Source: Chimonanthus salicifolius
Taxonomy: Eukaryota; Streptophyta; Magnoliopsida; Laurales; Calycanthaceae
Length of the DNA: 64,000 nucleotides
Reading direction: 5' to 3'
NCBI GenBank assembly: GCA_013350335.1
Contig: CM023541.1
Location: forward strand, 40,044,739-40,108,738
In this document: piece after piece, positions 43,824 to 58,000 of the stretch
Layout of the letters: each line of letters starts with the position of its first letter
Position numbering within the stretch: the stretch's first letter is position 1
Notes under the pieces: model-generated
What the model saw: only the letters and a program-made list of their open reading frames with translations
The model's database searches: none
Told to the model about the DNA's origin: nothing
Translations under genes and position numbers: made by a program

Positions 43824-46800
43824 CTAATACGCATGAATGCAATGATGGTGCAGACTCCATACCTGTATTTCTGTGGTGATAGGCCCTGGACCCTGATTTT
43901 CATTTCAATTAAGAAAGGAGCATGTTAATATTCAGCATATCAATGCTCTACGTTAATAGACTGGGAAAAATTCATATACCTCAAATCGCTTCTCCAACCA
44001 TGACACATCATTCCATGTTTTCGACTGCAATGAAATCCATGAACTGGGAGCTTGAATCTTTTCCACATGCTGGATGAGTCTCAAGCCATCTGTGAACATG
44101 CAGATCAGTACTTTTACTTCAGTATTTGCACATTAGATACAAAAATTGGTTCAGTATTCTTTCTTTCTTCTTTGGAGTGATTCTGGTCCATGCGCGCCCC
44201 GCCGCCCCCGCCCCCCCCCCCCCCCCGGGCCTTCCCAACCCACTACCAGAGAGAGAGAGAGAGAGAGACTTGTAACTTCAGGCCTCAGTTCGGGCCAAGT
44301 TAAATAAATCTGTTAGGGTTTTAAAAGGGAAACTTGGGCATTAATCAGGAATGAATGAATACATCATACATAAAAGGGGAAGAATCAGGCTTTCAAAATT
44401 GATGAGGGCTGGGCTCAGGCTGAAGAGTTCCAAGCCTGTATCAGGCTCAAGCTCAGGCTCACCTAGGTTTCGGTGCAGCCCATGATAAGCCCTAAATACA
44501 GCATGCTCTTCAATAAGATAGACCAATCCAGTAAATACATACCCAACCTAAATTCAATGACTAGACTTCAATTTTTTGTTGACTATATGCAATCGAAAGA
44601 GCATCCAACAGATCTTGCCTTAGATGTGATAAGAGCCCAAAGGTACCGTGATCATGTCTTAGATGTGATAGAACCAAAAGGTACTGTGATCAGACAATCC
44701 CATGCATTTGCCTATAGGATCTTGAGGAAAGTATATGGATATTAGGGAAACAATTTCAAACAAATATCTTTTGAGAAGTTCAGTCTTTTTCCCTTTCAAT
44801 TTTTCAATATGTAAAATCATCTGAGGAATGCAAATATCGGGGACCTGGCCCATACATGGCAACTCCATAGGATAAGCAGTGTAGATCCCCTTCTACGTCT
44901 GCCGCAAGTAGTTAGAAGAGAATTGCTGACAATTACACATAAGAGTCAAATGCTCTATACTCTTAATAAATTACTGTTAGTTCCTGTCTTGACATCAACA
45001 ATGAAAACTTAATTGCAACTTGAGAAATAAAAGGAACGAGCAAGCTATTTATTTCAAAATAATTTTTTCTTCAAAATGTCATATCATCATTATAGCCACT
45101 TATCCTATTTATTTGAAGAATGCAAGGGTATTTGGCTTTGAAATAATTTTATATTGGACAATTGCATATTGGATGCTCATAGGATTTGAAGCTGCAACCT
45201 TGAGGACCCAACAATGAGGCACATACCAATTGTGCTACAGGATCTTGTAAAATGTGAAAATAGAGAAAGAAAAATAGGAGGAGGGTGAAAACAAACAAGG
45301 GATCAATGACTAATTGCATAAATTTACTTGTAACAAATGCCTCCTCCCAAAGTTCACGATCTGACCATGATGGTGTAACTTCTCGAAGTGGGATTCCCCG
45401 GCTTGAGCATACCCTGACAGAAAAAAGGAAGCAAGCAAATAAATAATGAAGCGCATTAACATTCAAACAACCTTATTTAATAAGAAGCATATATTTTTAG
45501 ATCATTTATTTCACTTCCATAAACTAAAGGAGTTCCTCAAAATGTGCGTTATGTTGAAAGAGCTTACAATAAATAACATGATAAACCATAAAATTCTTCC
45601 TCAGATGATAACAAAGTAACCAGTTCAAACACCTTGAACCCACTCCTCTCCATTAAATTCCTTAGCACTTCACTCCCACACAGGATCAAATGCCATATAA
45701 TTCTTTTGGCTGCTTGAAACAGATCTGAACTCCACTGAACAAAGATACTCAGATATTGCCAGTAGTTATCAGCCCCACACCAAAAAAACAATAAGAAACC
45801 ACCCTATAGTTGACAGCAAACTCACAACAAATGAAAGATGATTCCCGTTCTCAATTTGACAGCAAAAGACACATGGTTTTGTTGCAATGGAGGGAATTAT
45901 CCCTCCTCTGACTTGTCCATATTAAGATTTTTCATACCATCATAAGACCAAAAAAAAAGCTTCTAGCTTTTGTGGAGTTGCTCTTTTCCAAAGACAAGAC
46001 TCGGCAACAAGAGTCAAAAAAGTTGGGTGTAAGTCTGAAAGATTGGAGTGAAGATTTTCAAATTGAGTCAACTCCTATCATCGCAATAAAAACCTTGTTA
46101 AGATGAATAAGTTGATTTAACAGATTGATAATACTTGACCCAATGATGTAAGCAGGACAAGAGGGTAAGCTTGAAGTCTAGTGTGCTTGGATTCTAGCAG
46201 CCCTTGTCTCTCTCCACAGCTGGGCCAATGCTTTACATGTCATCCTTCTGCAAGGTACAGATGCAGTCATGGAGGCGGAGTTGACTCAGCTCCTAGGTCT
46301 AGCTCTGCTTGATTCGATGTTTGGCTCATGCTCGGATATTGATACTGGTCAACGGGAGGTGTTGAATTCCTTGCCGATTTGCCACTTGACATGGAATAAG
46401 ATAGTGCACATTTGGTTATTGAGCATCTGGTGCAGGGGGAGGACAACATTGGGTAATTTTTCACACACAACTTAACCCAGCAGTGGTACATAGATACATG
46501 CATCTTAAGTATTGGATCATTCAAACTCAATCATTCCTGTTATTGGAATCCATCAGGATGGGCCCAATAGTCTCATGGTTCTATAGGAAATGTAGCATCC
46601 TTTAAAACCATACCTAGATCGATCTAATCAACCTGATTCTTGGTGGCCCTCCCATTTAAGCATCAATCTTTTAATCGCACTCAACCCTGTGTATCCAGGT
46701 AGGCCCTAGAAGTTGTACCCTTGCAAAATTATGCCACAACATGGTGCTGAGGAGCACCACTCATGCATAAATGATCTTACTCCATGATTGTTATTGGATG

Positions 46801-49800
46801 AAATTTCACTCCCCTTGGATTAGGCCCACTGTTGGATTGATCATGTGCTTTGATGCTCACTAAACATAATGGGGCAATCACATGCAAAAGACACAATCAA
46901 TCCAACAACATGTCCTAACTTTAATTGGAGTAAATTTTAGGTCATTGATATACATGGGGTTAGGGCTGCAACTCGAGTTAGGTGGGTCGAGTTCCTTAAA
47001 ACCCAACCAGACCCGAGTTGATATTTATGGAACCCGACCCGACCCAAATTCTTGACCCGAACTTCACAACCCGACCCGACCCTAATTCTAACCCGAATCA
47101 ACCCGAATTCTAACCCGACCCGCATTCTGAACCCATTTTAGCCTACTTTTAGCCGGGTAGGGTTGGATCGGATCGGGTCGGGTTAGGTTAACTTGTAAAA
47201 TCCTCAACCCGATCCGACCCGAATTCCATGCGGGTTTTTATCTTCTCAACCCAATCCGACCGCTGACCAGAAATTCTCGACCCGACCCGCATGATTTCTC
47301 GGGTCGGGTCATGCGGGTCGGGTTTTGCAGCCCTACATGGGGATTAAGATACAAGCAATTTGGATTCAAAATCGATGGTCTCGTGGAAAAACTGTGGGAT
47401 AACATGAGAAGGGATAGCAACTATCATCTCCACACGTAGATACACACACGCATGACTAAGTGTAAAATATATGACAAATCATGAAGTGCATGGCGACTAG
47501 AAATTGAACACGTCTTATTGTTCTATAATATGGGAATTTGAATCTACAAACCAGATAGTTGTTTCCCACTGTAGGTGACTTACGATGCTTCACATGAAAG
47601 AGTGGAAACCTCTAGCCTCATTTGGCAAGTCAAACATATAAGTTCTCATTTGATTGGTCCCATATCCCAAAGGTATGCTGCATACCCTATAGGGTAGCCC
47701 CAAGCTGGGTTACATGCCTCAAAGGATGACATAGAGAACTTAGTAACATAAAGAATAAATCTTACTCAATGATTAGTTGGCGTACAACTCCTGGAAGGAC
47801 ATCATCACTTAAAGGAGCAGTCTGTACTTCAATAGAATTACTGCTTCTAGGATCATGTGGATCATCCATGGCTCCATTCAAATCCTACAAGTATCAATGC
47901 CAGCTCAGAGTTTTGTATTAATATTGAAATTGGTTAAAAATAGCTACAATTTCTGATCTATGTCGCCCAGTTTTTTGAAATGTGAAATGCAATTTGTAAC
48001 CATATCGGAAACTTCTCTATGTACAACCTTCATGGATTCTTCTAATGCCTTTCTAACATTGTTTTCCAAGTGCCTAGAAAAGGATTCTATTATTGCAAGA
48101 TGGGAACAAACTTTAACACCCTGCACCTAGCACAGCTCCCGCCCCCATCAACCTCCTCTCTTCCTCCTCCAGTAATGGACGGCGACATGTGCAGGGCACA
48201 ACTAGCTGCACTAGATAAAGAGGTGATGGTCTATTACATGCCTATCAAAAACAAGACCGAAGGCCATTGCTAGTTGTTCAACCCAATTATTAGATTTCCA
48301 TTAAAACTGTGCTCAAGGGTTTTTATTTTGTTTATCAATTTTAAATCTTTAGATATAAAGCAATGAGGTAGAAATTCTTAGAATTAGGAGAGCTCTGCAT
48401 ATCTGAAAGTCGTATCGTCAAGGAAAACTCATTATTGAGGGGGATACGGCAAATGCAATTAAATGGACAAAGAGTCAAAGAAGACTGCCCTGGAAATTGA
48501 TCAATGTGGTTAGGGGGAGATTAGGTTGCTAGTTATGGGGTAGAGGTGTCCTTCACCAAGATCGGTAGGGTAGCGAATGGAGTGGCAGATTATTTTGCTA
48601 AACTTGGAGTTACAGACCTTTTTTCAGGAGTTTTCCTACTTTTTTATTAGAGGAGTTTTCTTCTGTTCTCTTTGTATTTTCTATTTTTCCCTCTTTTGTT
48701 TGGGTCTAATCCTGTTAGACCTTCTTCTCTTATATTTGTACTCTTCTTTTAATATATTTATCTTTTTTACCACTCAAAGAAAAAGGCAAACAATGTTTTT
48801 AAGGCTTGTTTCAAGTAGTATGGTGATACACAACTCACCACAAACCACGTGCCTAGAATACAATTCTCTTCCTGTAAGATGGTTACATGTATTTGTTACT
48901 TTATTGAGGTTCCACTCCAAGCCCAAGGCCATTTAGCAATGAAATATTGGCATTCTAGATACGTGACTTTTGGTGGGGTCCGGTGGCCCAAGTAGGTACA
49001 AGCAAGTTTGTGGAATACAAATCATTAAAAACCAAGCCAAATCATCACTTTATGCTCGGCCCAAAGGATTGAAATCAATGTTCAAAATAAACTCACTTCC
49101 ATAGATCATAAGGTCAGTAGAACATGCCGAAGGAAAATAAAAAAGAGAGCAGACCACTCACTCTGCGGCATACAACAAAGAAATTTGTGATGCTGCCTTC
49201 TAGTATCTGATCACCATCATTTGATAGCAGGAGCTCAGTAACCAAAGGAGGCCTCAATTTCTCCAAACACTTCCTAACCCTGCCTACACAAGAACAGAAA
49301 TTTGTTAAAATCGAAGAAAAATCGACATCCCAGATAAAATTTAACTAATATTCCAAAACAATAAGGAAAAAAAATTCTACATCCATAACACAAAAAACCT
49401 AAAACTTAACAACAACAACATGGAAAAATTAAAGATTCAGGAAAGATTAAAGAAAAAAGAAAAAAAAAAAAAGAAGAAGAAGAAGACAACAATCCACATT
49501 CAGGAACATGAAAAAAAAAATTAAAGCTTTAAAACCCAGATAAAAACAATGAAAAACAATCCGCATTCCAAACACAAAAGAGCCATTAGAAGAAGAAAAG
49601 GCAATTTTTTTAATTTATAAAACCCACATTCCACAGCCCAGAATACAAAAAACCGAAATTATAAAACCTAGAAACAAACCCACCTTACCCAATCTGAGAA
49701 CTTCGCCATTGCAATTTCTCTTCCAGGACCAACCAATGCTAAGCTTGCACCATTCTCTTTCTCCCCAAACATCGGTGGAACATAAGCTGCCAAATGCATG

Positions 49801-50777
49801 AAAACATCGAATAACCGAGCAGAATTCCCAGAACTTCCACATACAAGGACGGTAACTGCAACTTCTTCATCTCTGCTCCCACACCTTTCTTTCAATGCTA
49901 GAGGCAATCCTGCCTGCAGGGATTCTGCTATCAAAGGCCGGATTGCAGAATCACAAGAAGAAGCTGATGGGAATTGGAATTGGGGACCTTCTTTTCCAGG
50001 AAAGAACAATTCGGGTATGGATTGGGCGAGAATTGAAGTGGATTGGGCGAGTCTGAGGAGATGTCGGTCCCAAAAGAGAAGAAAAGATGCGTTGGAGTGA
50101 GTGCGGGAAGTGGTGTAAGCACCTGGAAAAATGAAAAGAGAATTAGCCAGTGGAAAATTAACTGCCCTGAGAATGGAGAAATGGGTTTTCTGGAAAATGG
50201 AAAATCAGCAGGAGAGGAAGATTTAGGACTGTTTGGAGGAATGGGAAAATAGGTTTCCCGGAAAATGGAAAATCACCTTGTTTGGTATAACATTCAATTC
50301 AATTAGAATTTATAATTCATCAATCTCCCCAGTTAGCAAATTCCACCAGTTCTAGAACATGTAGAATTCCTTAAATAGCTTTTTTTATTTGGTAGGCATA
50401 GAATTACTAGCTGAATCTAAACTTCAAAGTACCACTTTCATATGGACACTACAGAGTCTCAGAAATTGGAAGTTTACGTCATTTTAAAATCTTCGCTCTA
50501 GAAATTTCGCTCACACCATACCTGAGTTTTTTTTATCAGAATCTAATAAATTTCAACAAAATTCCAAGACCACCTAATAAATATTGCAGGCTACCAAAGA
50601 AGCCCTTATTGGGAATGGGTGTTTGGGAATAGAGAAATGAGTTTTCCGGTAAAGGGCTTGTAGGTGTTTTGGGAAATCACCTGGGTGAGATTGGAGGAAG
50701 GTGGAGACAGGAGGGACGCCGGAAGGAGGAGAGATAAGCACGCCATTGTGGACGAGGAATCTGCTGCTATTTGCCAT
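43824..50777 (-). CDS. Class IV PLP-dependent aminotransferase-like protein
   Basis: The product belongs to the D-amino acid aminotransferase-like fold type IV PLP enzymes and resembles the plant group of Arabidopsis At3g54970. Its reaction is not known to me. Exons by splice sites and phase are 50,777-50,681, 50,122-49,684, 49,279-49,162, 47,884-47,766, 45,413-45,328, 44,089-43,980 and 43,892-43,824. The sum is 1,038 nt, or 345 residues. The start MANSSRFLVHNGVL is followed by a GAYTTSRTHSNASFLLFWDRHLLRLAQS block (about 33-60). Lys173 in AKFSDW is the candidate PLP lysine, and the LEGSITNFFVV block (about 205-215) is the family's Glu and Asn signature. A PGVVRQLII block and a WSDRELWEEAF block follow. 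The final exon could instead splice at 43,862 to an exon I did not find; reading through adds 12 residues to a stop. Introns carry a SINE, a hAT-like MITE and a LINE piece. Confidence 0.8.
44197..44267. repeat. Poly-C tract and GA microsatellite in the last large introns
   Basis: A C-rich stretch with about 17 consecutive Cs (44,209-44,226) is followed by an AG dinucleotide repeat (44,250-44,267). It lies in the intron just upstream of exon 6 of the aminotransferase-like gene. Length is likely variable and prone to sequencing error. Confidence 0.8.
45145..45250 (-). mobile_element. SINE-like fragment
   Basis: The minus strand reads CCTGTAGCACAATTGGTATG (box A-like) and then GCAGCTTCAAATCC (box B-like), about 30 bases apart. 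The element is short, and no clear poly(A) or duplication was found. Confidence 0.5.
46961..47335. mobile_element. Non-autonomous hAT-type element packed with ACCCG repeats
   Basis: Perfect 11-bp terminal inverted repeats TAGGGCTGCAA and TTGCAGCCCTA bound 375 bp, flanked by an 8-bp target duplication with one change (CATGGGGT at 46,953-46,960, CATGGGGA at 47,336-47,343). Both features fit the hAT superfamily. The interior is a degenerate array of AACCCGACCC on one half and its complement GGGTCGGGTT on the other. It lies in intron 4 of the aminotransferase-like gene. Confidence 0.75.
48340..48790 (+). mobile_element. LINE 3' fragment with RNase H remains
   Basis: In the plus strand, degenerate frames read NEVEILRIRRAL, then GDTANAIKWTK-like and VANGVADYFAKLG, the C-terminal half of a LINE RNase H domain and its end, followed by a T-rich 3' region. 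Stops and shifts are present. It is inside intron 3 of the aminotransferase-like gene, opposite to that gene. Confidence 0.6.
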
Positions 50778-50899
50778 TCCAGAGTTGTTCTGCCGTAATG
50801 GAAGTTCGGATCATTCCCGCTTGCCACCGAGAGAAGGGCAGCAATTGAGTTCAAAACTTCAATATTATAATTTTATTAATTTAATTCAGATAATTTTTG

Positions 50900-51068
50900 A
50901 GTTTTTTTTTTAAATTTATGTCTAAGAAATCGCAGAATACCCAATTTAAAATCTCACGAGTGAGCCTACCTCCCTAGGGTATACCAAGATTCCCATGGGG
51001 CCTCGAACCCCAACCTCTCACTTCCTTAGACGGGATGTAACCAGTTGAGTTAAACCCATGTGGATTAC
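50900..51068 (-). mobile_element. tRNA-derived SINE, third family
   Basis: The minus strand starts with TTTAACTCAACTGGTTAC (box A-like) and GGGGTTCGAGGCCCC (box B-like), continues with an unrelated body and ends in an A-rich tail seen as the T run at 50,901-50,910. No clear target duplication was found. The head is just upstream of the 51-kb spacer. Confidence 0.6.
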
Positions 51069-52071
51069 GTGATCATTTAAAGATATTTTTAAAATATTCT
51101 TATATAAAATGAAATCGAAATATGGTGCAAAATCTTCAAATAAAAAATAATAATCCTGCTTTATTAAAATTTAAATAGTTCAATATATTTTTCATTTCAT
51201 ATTTTTTTAAGTATATATCCTTCAAGTGGACCTATCAAATTAAGTTAAATTGAGTGATTTATATAATCTAAAAGATTATAAATTCAACCCAAAGACAGTT
51301 GCTATTGACCAGCTATTTCAAATTTAGGTTTTACTTAAATTAACTAGGTTAAGATGCCTAATTTTTAAACCTCAACCTTCATATAGTTTTCAAGTATATA
51401 TTCCAATTACATTGGAATTATAAAACAAGAAAGGTCATACTCAATTTTTCATTTTTATTTTTTGGCTGGATATTTTAAGCAATTGAATATGTGAATTAAT
51501 AGCTTAATTTACAATTTTGCCATAGAGATATTTGAATTTTTAAAAACTCTCTTATTTTTTTCTTTCTTTTTAAAACATTGAGTTACAAAGACCATGCTAT
51601 ATTTTTTATAAGTACATTTTAAGAGCATACAAGCTTCATTAGATAATAAATAAATTTAAATACTAAATATTTAACAAAAATCAAATCTATTATTTATTAT
51701 TGACTCTCTCCCAAAATTTATAAAATGGAGAACCAAGATAATATACATCAAGTGGTTCATAATCACGATCATTAACTGAATGCCTTGGAATATCCAATGC
51801 GTTATCACAACCCTAATCTAAATAGAAGAGCCAAATTTATAATTATACACATAAAAGAAAATCATGTTTAGATATAAACTTAACATGATTACTCTCATAC
51901 AATAATTGGAGTATACATCTATTGTTCTGTACTCAACATGTGAAAATTAAGAGGTTTACACATGTCTTAAGATTAGTAACATGAGACGTCCGGATAGCTT
52001 GATCTTAAAAAAAATAACATATATTTGTTTTTTTCTTTTCAAATTACACAATCAACTCAGTTCCTGGTGGA
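51069..52071. other. AT-rich spacer between the aminotransferase-like and transporter genes
   Basis: Very AT-rich; nothing coding recognised. The right end presumably includes the 3' UTR of the transporter gene. Confidence 0.4.
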
Positions 52072-55000
52072 TTACGGACTACTTGAATCTGTGTCCTCTC
52101 TTTCTAAGTTTTGATACTTATACAACCAAGCACACAACTGAAAGTAGCCAAAATTCAAGACTCCAATCACAGCCAACAACCAGTACACATTGTCAATCCT
52201 GCCACCGTTGATATTATCCGGCAACCACTCCGTGACCCTCCGTATGAAGTCGACGATGGCTGTACTCAGATAAAACCCAATGCCTATAATCAATGCCACC
52301 ATTGCCGTCGCCGTGCTTCGTAGTGAGGTCGGAAACTCTTGATAATATAAAGCCACTCCTCCCGGAAAATGGAATGCCTCTCCAATGCCTACAATGGCCA
52401 GAGGCAGCACAAGCCATAAAGCCGACATGGGGACCACAGAACTAGGGTGGTCCTCAAGACCATGGGAATGTACAACATGAAGCCTCCTTGCCTCTACTAT
52501 CGCGGACCCCACCATGCCAATGATGTTCAAAATGTGGCCCAATCCCACCCGTTGAAGTGGCGTCGGATGGCGGCCTGTGAGCTTGTGCCACGTCGGAAAT
52601 AGGAAGCGATCGACGATGGGGAGTGAGATAGCTGTTGCAAGTAAAACGAAGACGAGAAAAGAGGCGGCCGGAATGTTGAAGTGGGGGCCGAGATGGCGGT
52701 CCATGGCCAAGGCTTGGAGGATGATGAGGCTGCTTTGGATTCCGATGGGTGTGGCAAGGAAGATGACCGTAGACCAAATTGGGAAGATTTTGATGAGTGT
52801 TTTTAGGTCTTCAACTTGTTCTACTGTGCATAGTCTCCATGGCTTTGCTATTGATCCATCAAAATCAATGTCTCCTTCTCCTTTTATTGCTGCACGGTTC
52901 AGAAAACTGCATGGCAAATGGTATTACATGTGTAGTAATGCCACACAGATTTTAGACTCTACACTTTAATCCATGAACGAGCGGCGCCGTATCAAATATG
53001 CTTAATTGGTTGCCTTCTATGTCAAGAGGTGAGATGTAGCAGGTTCGAGTTCTCATAGTTTAATCATGGTATGTCATAGGGATAGTGAACTCATCTGTGG
53101 AGATTTTACGTTAGGTATCCCATATGTTTATTTTTTCATATTTTTTATTAATTTTTCAAAAAAATAAAAAGAGAAGAGAAATTGTATAGTAGGGGTGAAG
53201 CTTGGGTGGGTTTTAACCCGACCTGCATGAGCTGATCCTAGAAATCAGTGGGTTTGGGTTATGTATTTGTATATTTTAAGTCGACTTGAGTTGGAAAAAC
53301 TCATATGAAATTTGAGTTGGATTGAGCTAAGAGAATTAAAATCAATCAAACTCAATCAGATGTAAGCTGACTCGATAATTAATGCTTCTACCAAAAGAAA
53401 AAATTATAAATAATGTTAGTCGTAATTATGGTTTTGAGTAGGTTTGCCCATATATTGTATGTTCATTTTACTGACTCTCATTAAAGTATATTAATGCTGG
53501 TTTGATGGGTACAACCATGCGATTGTGCAATTAGTTGGACTTCATCACTGTTCTAGATGAAAATATTTTTATTAGAAGTATTGTATAAAATAAAAATTTT
53601 TAGGTTCTTATGGACTTTGAAAATTTGAAGATTCCGAGTCTCTAAATCATTTTAATTTTTAAATAATCACAATCAATGAGAATCGTCACCAAAGGACTTT
53701 AGTGTTAATTCTTTTTATGAAATTATTACCTAACGAATCAAATCCACTACCGACCATACTATTCAATTGACTACAATAAGGATCTTATACCAGCTTATTG
53801 AAAATAAAGTGGAAAGATTGGCATCATAGGTAGGGAATAGTTGGTCAATGAACTGACCTAATTTTTTTTTTTTTTTTAAATATAACTTTTAAAACACTAA
53901 TTTATTCTTAAGGTCCTGTTTCATGAAATTTGGTACAACCCATCTTCTAATTTTGCAACTATATTAAAAGAGGCATCCATTGACACTTAGGTAGGGTGGC
54001 AGTTTTTTATTCGACTCATGAACTTGTCTAATTTGATCAGAAAAATTGGATTTGTATTATACAATTGTTAAAAAAGATTATAAATTAACCCGACTTAACC
54101 TGACTTGAAACAAATTTCAATTGAGTTAGATAGAGAGATCCCAGACCCAAACCTAAACCCACCTAGAATTGATTAAAATTAATATTTAATTGATTCATAT
54201 AAACAACTGAGTGAGTTTTGCTCGTTAAGCATTTTTTTTTAATTCTCGTCTTAGACAAGGAAGATTGATTTGTAATTTTGCACGTAGCGGTGAGACTTCA
54301 TGACTGAACTATGAAAATTTAATTAACTCCGGTGGGTTAGTTCGGATAGTTATCTTCTGCTTTAGGAAGCGAAGGTGCCAGGTTCAAACCCTACAGATAC
54401 ATGAGGTTTCCCACATGTAAATCTAAAAAAAAATTACTATGAAAATCTAATTTCACTTTGTAATACATGCATGGAATAATTCACTCATTTTTTATTTCAA
54501 ATTTTATCTAAAAACAACATTTATCAGTGGAAGTTTGTATATTATTTGATCTATAAAGTGTCCATGAAAAGTGCCTCGTTCATGGCTCATATACGATGAT
54601 TGGAAGAGAAAATTAATAAAAAAAGTACTTACAGTGGAAAATGTATGTAAGGAAAACAACTTATCCTAAATGAGGTGTAAATTGATTATCTCTTAGTTGA
54701 AGAGTAGGGGTGCAACTTTGGTTGTATTTTAATATGACCCATATAACTCAATCTCAGAAATCAATGAATTTGAGTTATATATTTCAAATTGAATTGAGAA
54801 ATTTAAAATCAATCCAATCTAACCCATCCTAATCTAACATCGATAGACTCAGGTTAAAAATTCCAAACGTAGCCTCCAATTATGACTTCGATGGCAGACA
54901 TATTTTTGGTCAAAAGGTTAGATTGTCTCTACGTTTGGTTCTATCATCCAAGTGTAAGGAAAAAAAGAAAGAAGATAAAAGCCCAAGAATCAGAAATGAA

Positions 55001-58000
55001 AAAAACATTTATAAATGACAACTTGCATATACGTTGATTTTGCTTTCAATAAAGTATTTACTTTAGGAAAAAAAATTATATTTAAATATAGGATATATAT
55101 AAAAAATATATTGATTAAAATTACAATTTTTACCTTATAAGATTTAGTTCGCTTTAGTTTTTATTATTGCAGTTTTGCAACCTTGAGAGAGAGAGAGAGA
55201 TTGGACCTGAAGCTTTGAGTGGGAAGAAGAGCTGTAAACTTCTTTTCCTCACTGTAGTAGTCTTCACTCAGATAAGAAATTGGTAACTTCCTCTTCCTCA
55301 CTGCGGCAACAACTACACGGGCTAAGCCTGTGAATGGGCTTCCCTGTGGCATGAAGTGGCGGTAGTATCGCCTTCCGAGCAGCAACACGGCAAGCATAAT
55401 GGCGTTGGCAGCAACGCAGAGGCCGAAGCCCACTCCCCACCCCACATTGTCTTGAACAAAGACAATCGCCGTAGCTGCTACCACAGAGGAGACATACATG
55501 GAGAAGAAGTACCAGTTGAAGAAGACATCCCGATCCTTCACCTTCTCGAACTGGTTGGCTCCCATGGTGCCGATGTTAAAGCGAGTGCCGCCGACGCCGA
55601 TGGCCCATAGAGCTATCCCTGTGAAGAGGACTGCAAAATGGGTCTTGGGTGGTGGCTCGCATGAGCTCGACCCAGTTGGGCATGAGGGTGATCTCAACGA
55701 GTGCAAGGTTGCTGTTATTGTTAGTAGGATTGTGCCCTGCAAATATGGAACAAATAAGATATATTTTTTTTAAGCTAAAAATGTATTTTTTTCATAGGTG
55801 GGTGGGGATTTATTTACTCTCTATCTTTTTAATAAAATCCTGTACTATATGTGCTCTCTTAAAAATTAAAAATTAGACTGTGGTTGATTATCTAAAAATA
55901 AAAAGTGACCGAATAATTGTATTTTTATCCAGAGTAAAATAATCATTTCGTCGATACAAGCGACTGTTACACTTGTATTCGCAAACCGATATATATTAAC
56001 CGTTACGTGCCACATTTTTTACTTAGATACTATTTAATAAATCTTTTTATTACAAAATCGATATCACTGTAATATAACTTGAATCATAACTATACCCAAG
56101 TTGAAGGTGATCCTTACATAAAGTTCATTGAGGAATTTCTTTCATAAAAGGCATTTTTGTAAAAAAATAAAAAATTATAAAAACTATAATTAATAATTTT
56201 AAAACTCAATAATTTAGCAATAATTAACACTCAACGGATAGTTTTCTAATTTATAACTTGGCAATTGAAAAAGAAAAAAGTATGACTTGTACTCAAAGAA
56301 AGAGTAGCGATAATGTACATAAAAAAAGTAAGCACTGTATGAATGAATAATGGAACTGTGCCCCGCGTGCAGTGGTGGCAGACAGAAAGGGTTGAGTTGA
56401 TTTTTTCTTTTACTATTGATTTGATAAATCAGTTCACTCAGCTTGTTTTCTGCTCTTTTTTTTTTCCTCCGACACTTTAACAAATCTTATTCTTATTATA
56501 ATAAACTTATTAAAAAAAATTATGCTTCAATGCATGATTTGTCAAAAATATCTGACTTAATCAATCAAGCTACTAGCTTTAAATTTTAGAAAAAATTAAA
56601 AATTAAAATGCATTTAAATGGCATGATTCCTTAGGTATGTTTCTCATACCTGTCTCCCAACTTGCTTTCGTCTTTGAAATGTTCCATTTCCAGCTATTCC
56701 CAAGTAAGAATTCATTGACCCAATGAAGTGTATTTTAAGATGTGTTAAATTAAGGAAATGGGGTCCATTCCATTAACAGGATTTCATGATATTTGAATGG
56801 GAATTGACAATAAAGAAGTGAAATTTAATTTTCACCATCATTTGAGGAAGTTGCAGTTGAATGAATTACCAGCAATGAGATGAAGGAAGAACTGGCGATG
56901 ACAGAGAAGCAGCCAAAGTAGGAGTCGGAGATGATGGCTCCAACGATGGGTGCGAGGCTGGTGCAGCCATTGACTATGTTGGATATCTGGACCGCATCGA
57001 TGCTCTTGATGTTGAATTTTTCTATAAGGTACACGATCAGGTTGGAAGAAACACCGAAGGATGTCAACCCATGCCCCAACATAATTCCTGTGTATAATCA
57101 CCCACACATAAACCCAAATCATGCCATTCAGAGAGAGATATGTTGCGATATAAATCAATCAAACCACACATCGATCATACAAGAATACAAAGATTTACGT
57201 GGTTCAGAAAAATCAAGTACGATTCCACCATGAAAGAAAAACACCAATAACTAGTTATAAGGATTACCTAACCTTTTCCTTTTGTCCTTTTCACTCTCAT
57301 TTTCTCTTTGTTTTCTTCTCTCTCACACCCAGAGAAAAATACAGAATTAAGAAAACCCTAAAGAGAAAAAACCCTTATATACCGGAAATCATAGAAACAC
57401 ATCTTGACCCAATAAAGACCTTTTGAGACAAATCCAAGAGAGATAGGTATCCTTAGTGTCGAGACTTTTCAAATATGAGATTTTTGGTTTCCTTTTATAC
57501 AGACAATCTTCTAAGTTTCAATATAACTTTTCAATTTTTCAAATTCTGAAATGTTCCTATTATTGAAAATAAGTATTACTGTGAAAATTGAGTATAAAGC
57601 GATTTTTAATTTTCAATAATAAGGTTGTATTAATTCTTGAAAGAACAGTGTCCTTTCTAAAGAGAGATTGCAAGAAAACCAGTTTCACAGGCGTTGAAGC
57701 ACACAAGCATTATAAGAAAAAGGAAATTAATTTGTAAAATTGATATTTTTATTGAGATCGTGAATCAGCATTTCTATTGAAATGGTGTATTGAAGTTATT
57801 TTGTTCATTCAATCATAATAAATTAAAAAATGAAAAAATAAAATAAAAATGTTTCGCCATGAGACTCCCATATTGAAAATGTAGAGGGAGATCTAAAGAT
57901 TTATAAAAGATTTAAGTCACTCCACCTAACATACTAGTCTTTAGACTAGATATCTAGACATTTGCAAAAAAAATATTACCAATTTCTCATAATAACATAG

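Noticed and set aside
46267..46530. Overlapping short frames on both strands
   Set aside because: Within intron of the aminotransferase-like gene; no family features and no exon phase compatibility.
52577..52969. Plus-strand frame of 130 codons, and a similar one at 63,506-63,934
   Set aside because: Both are antisense to conserved transporter exon 4; their similarity reflects the transporter duplication.
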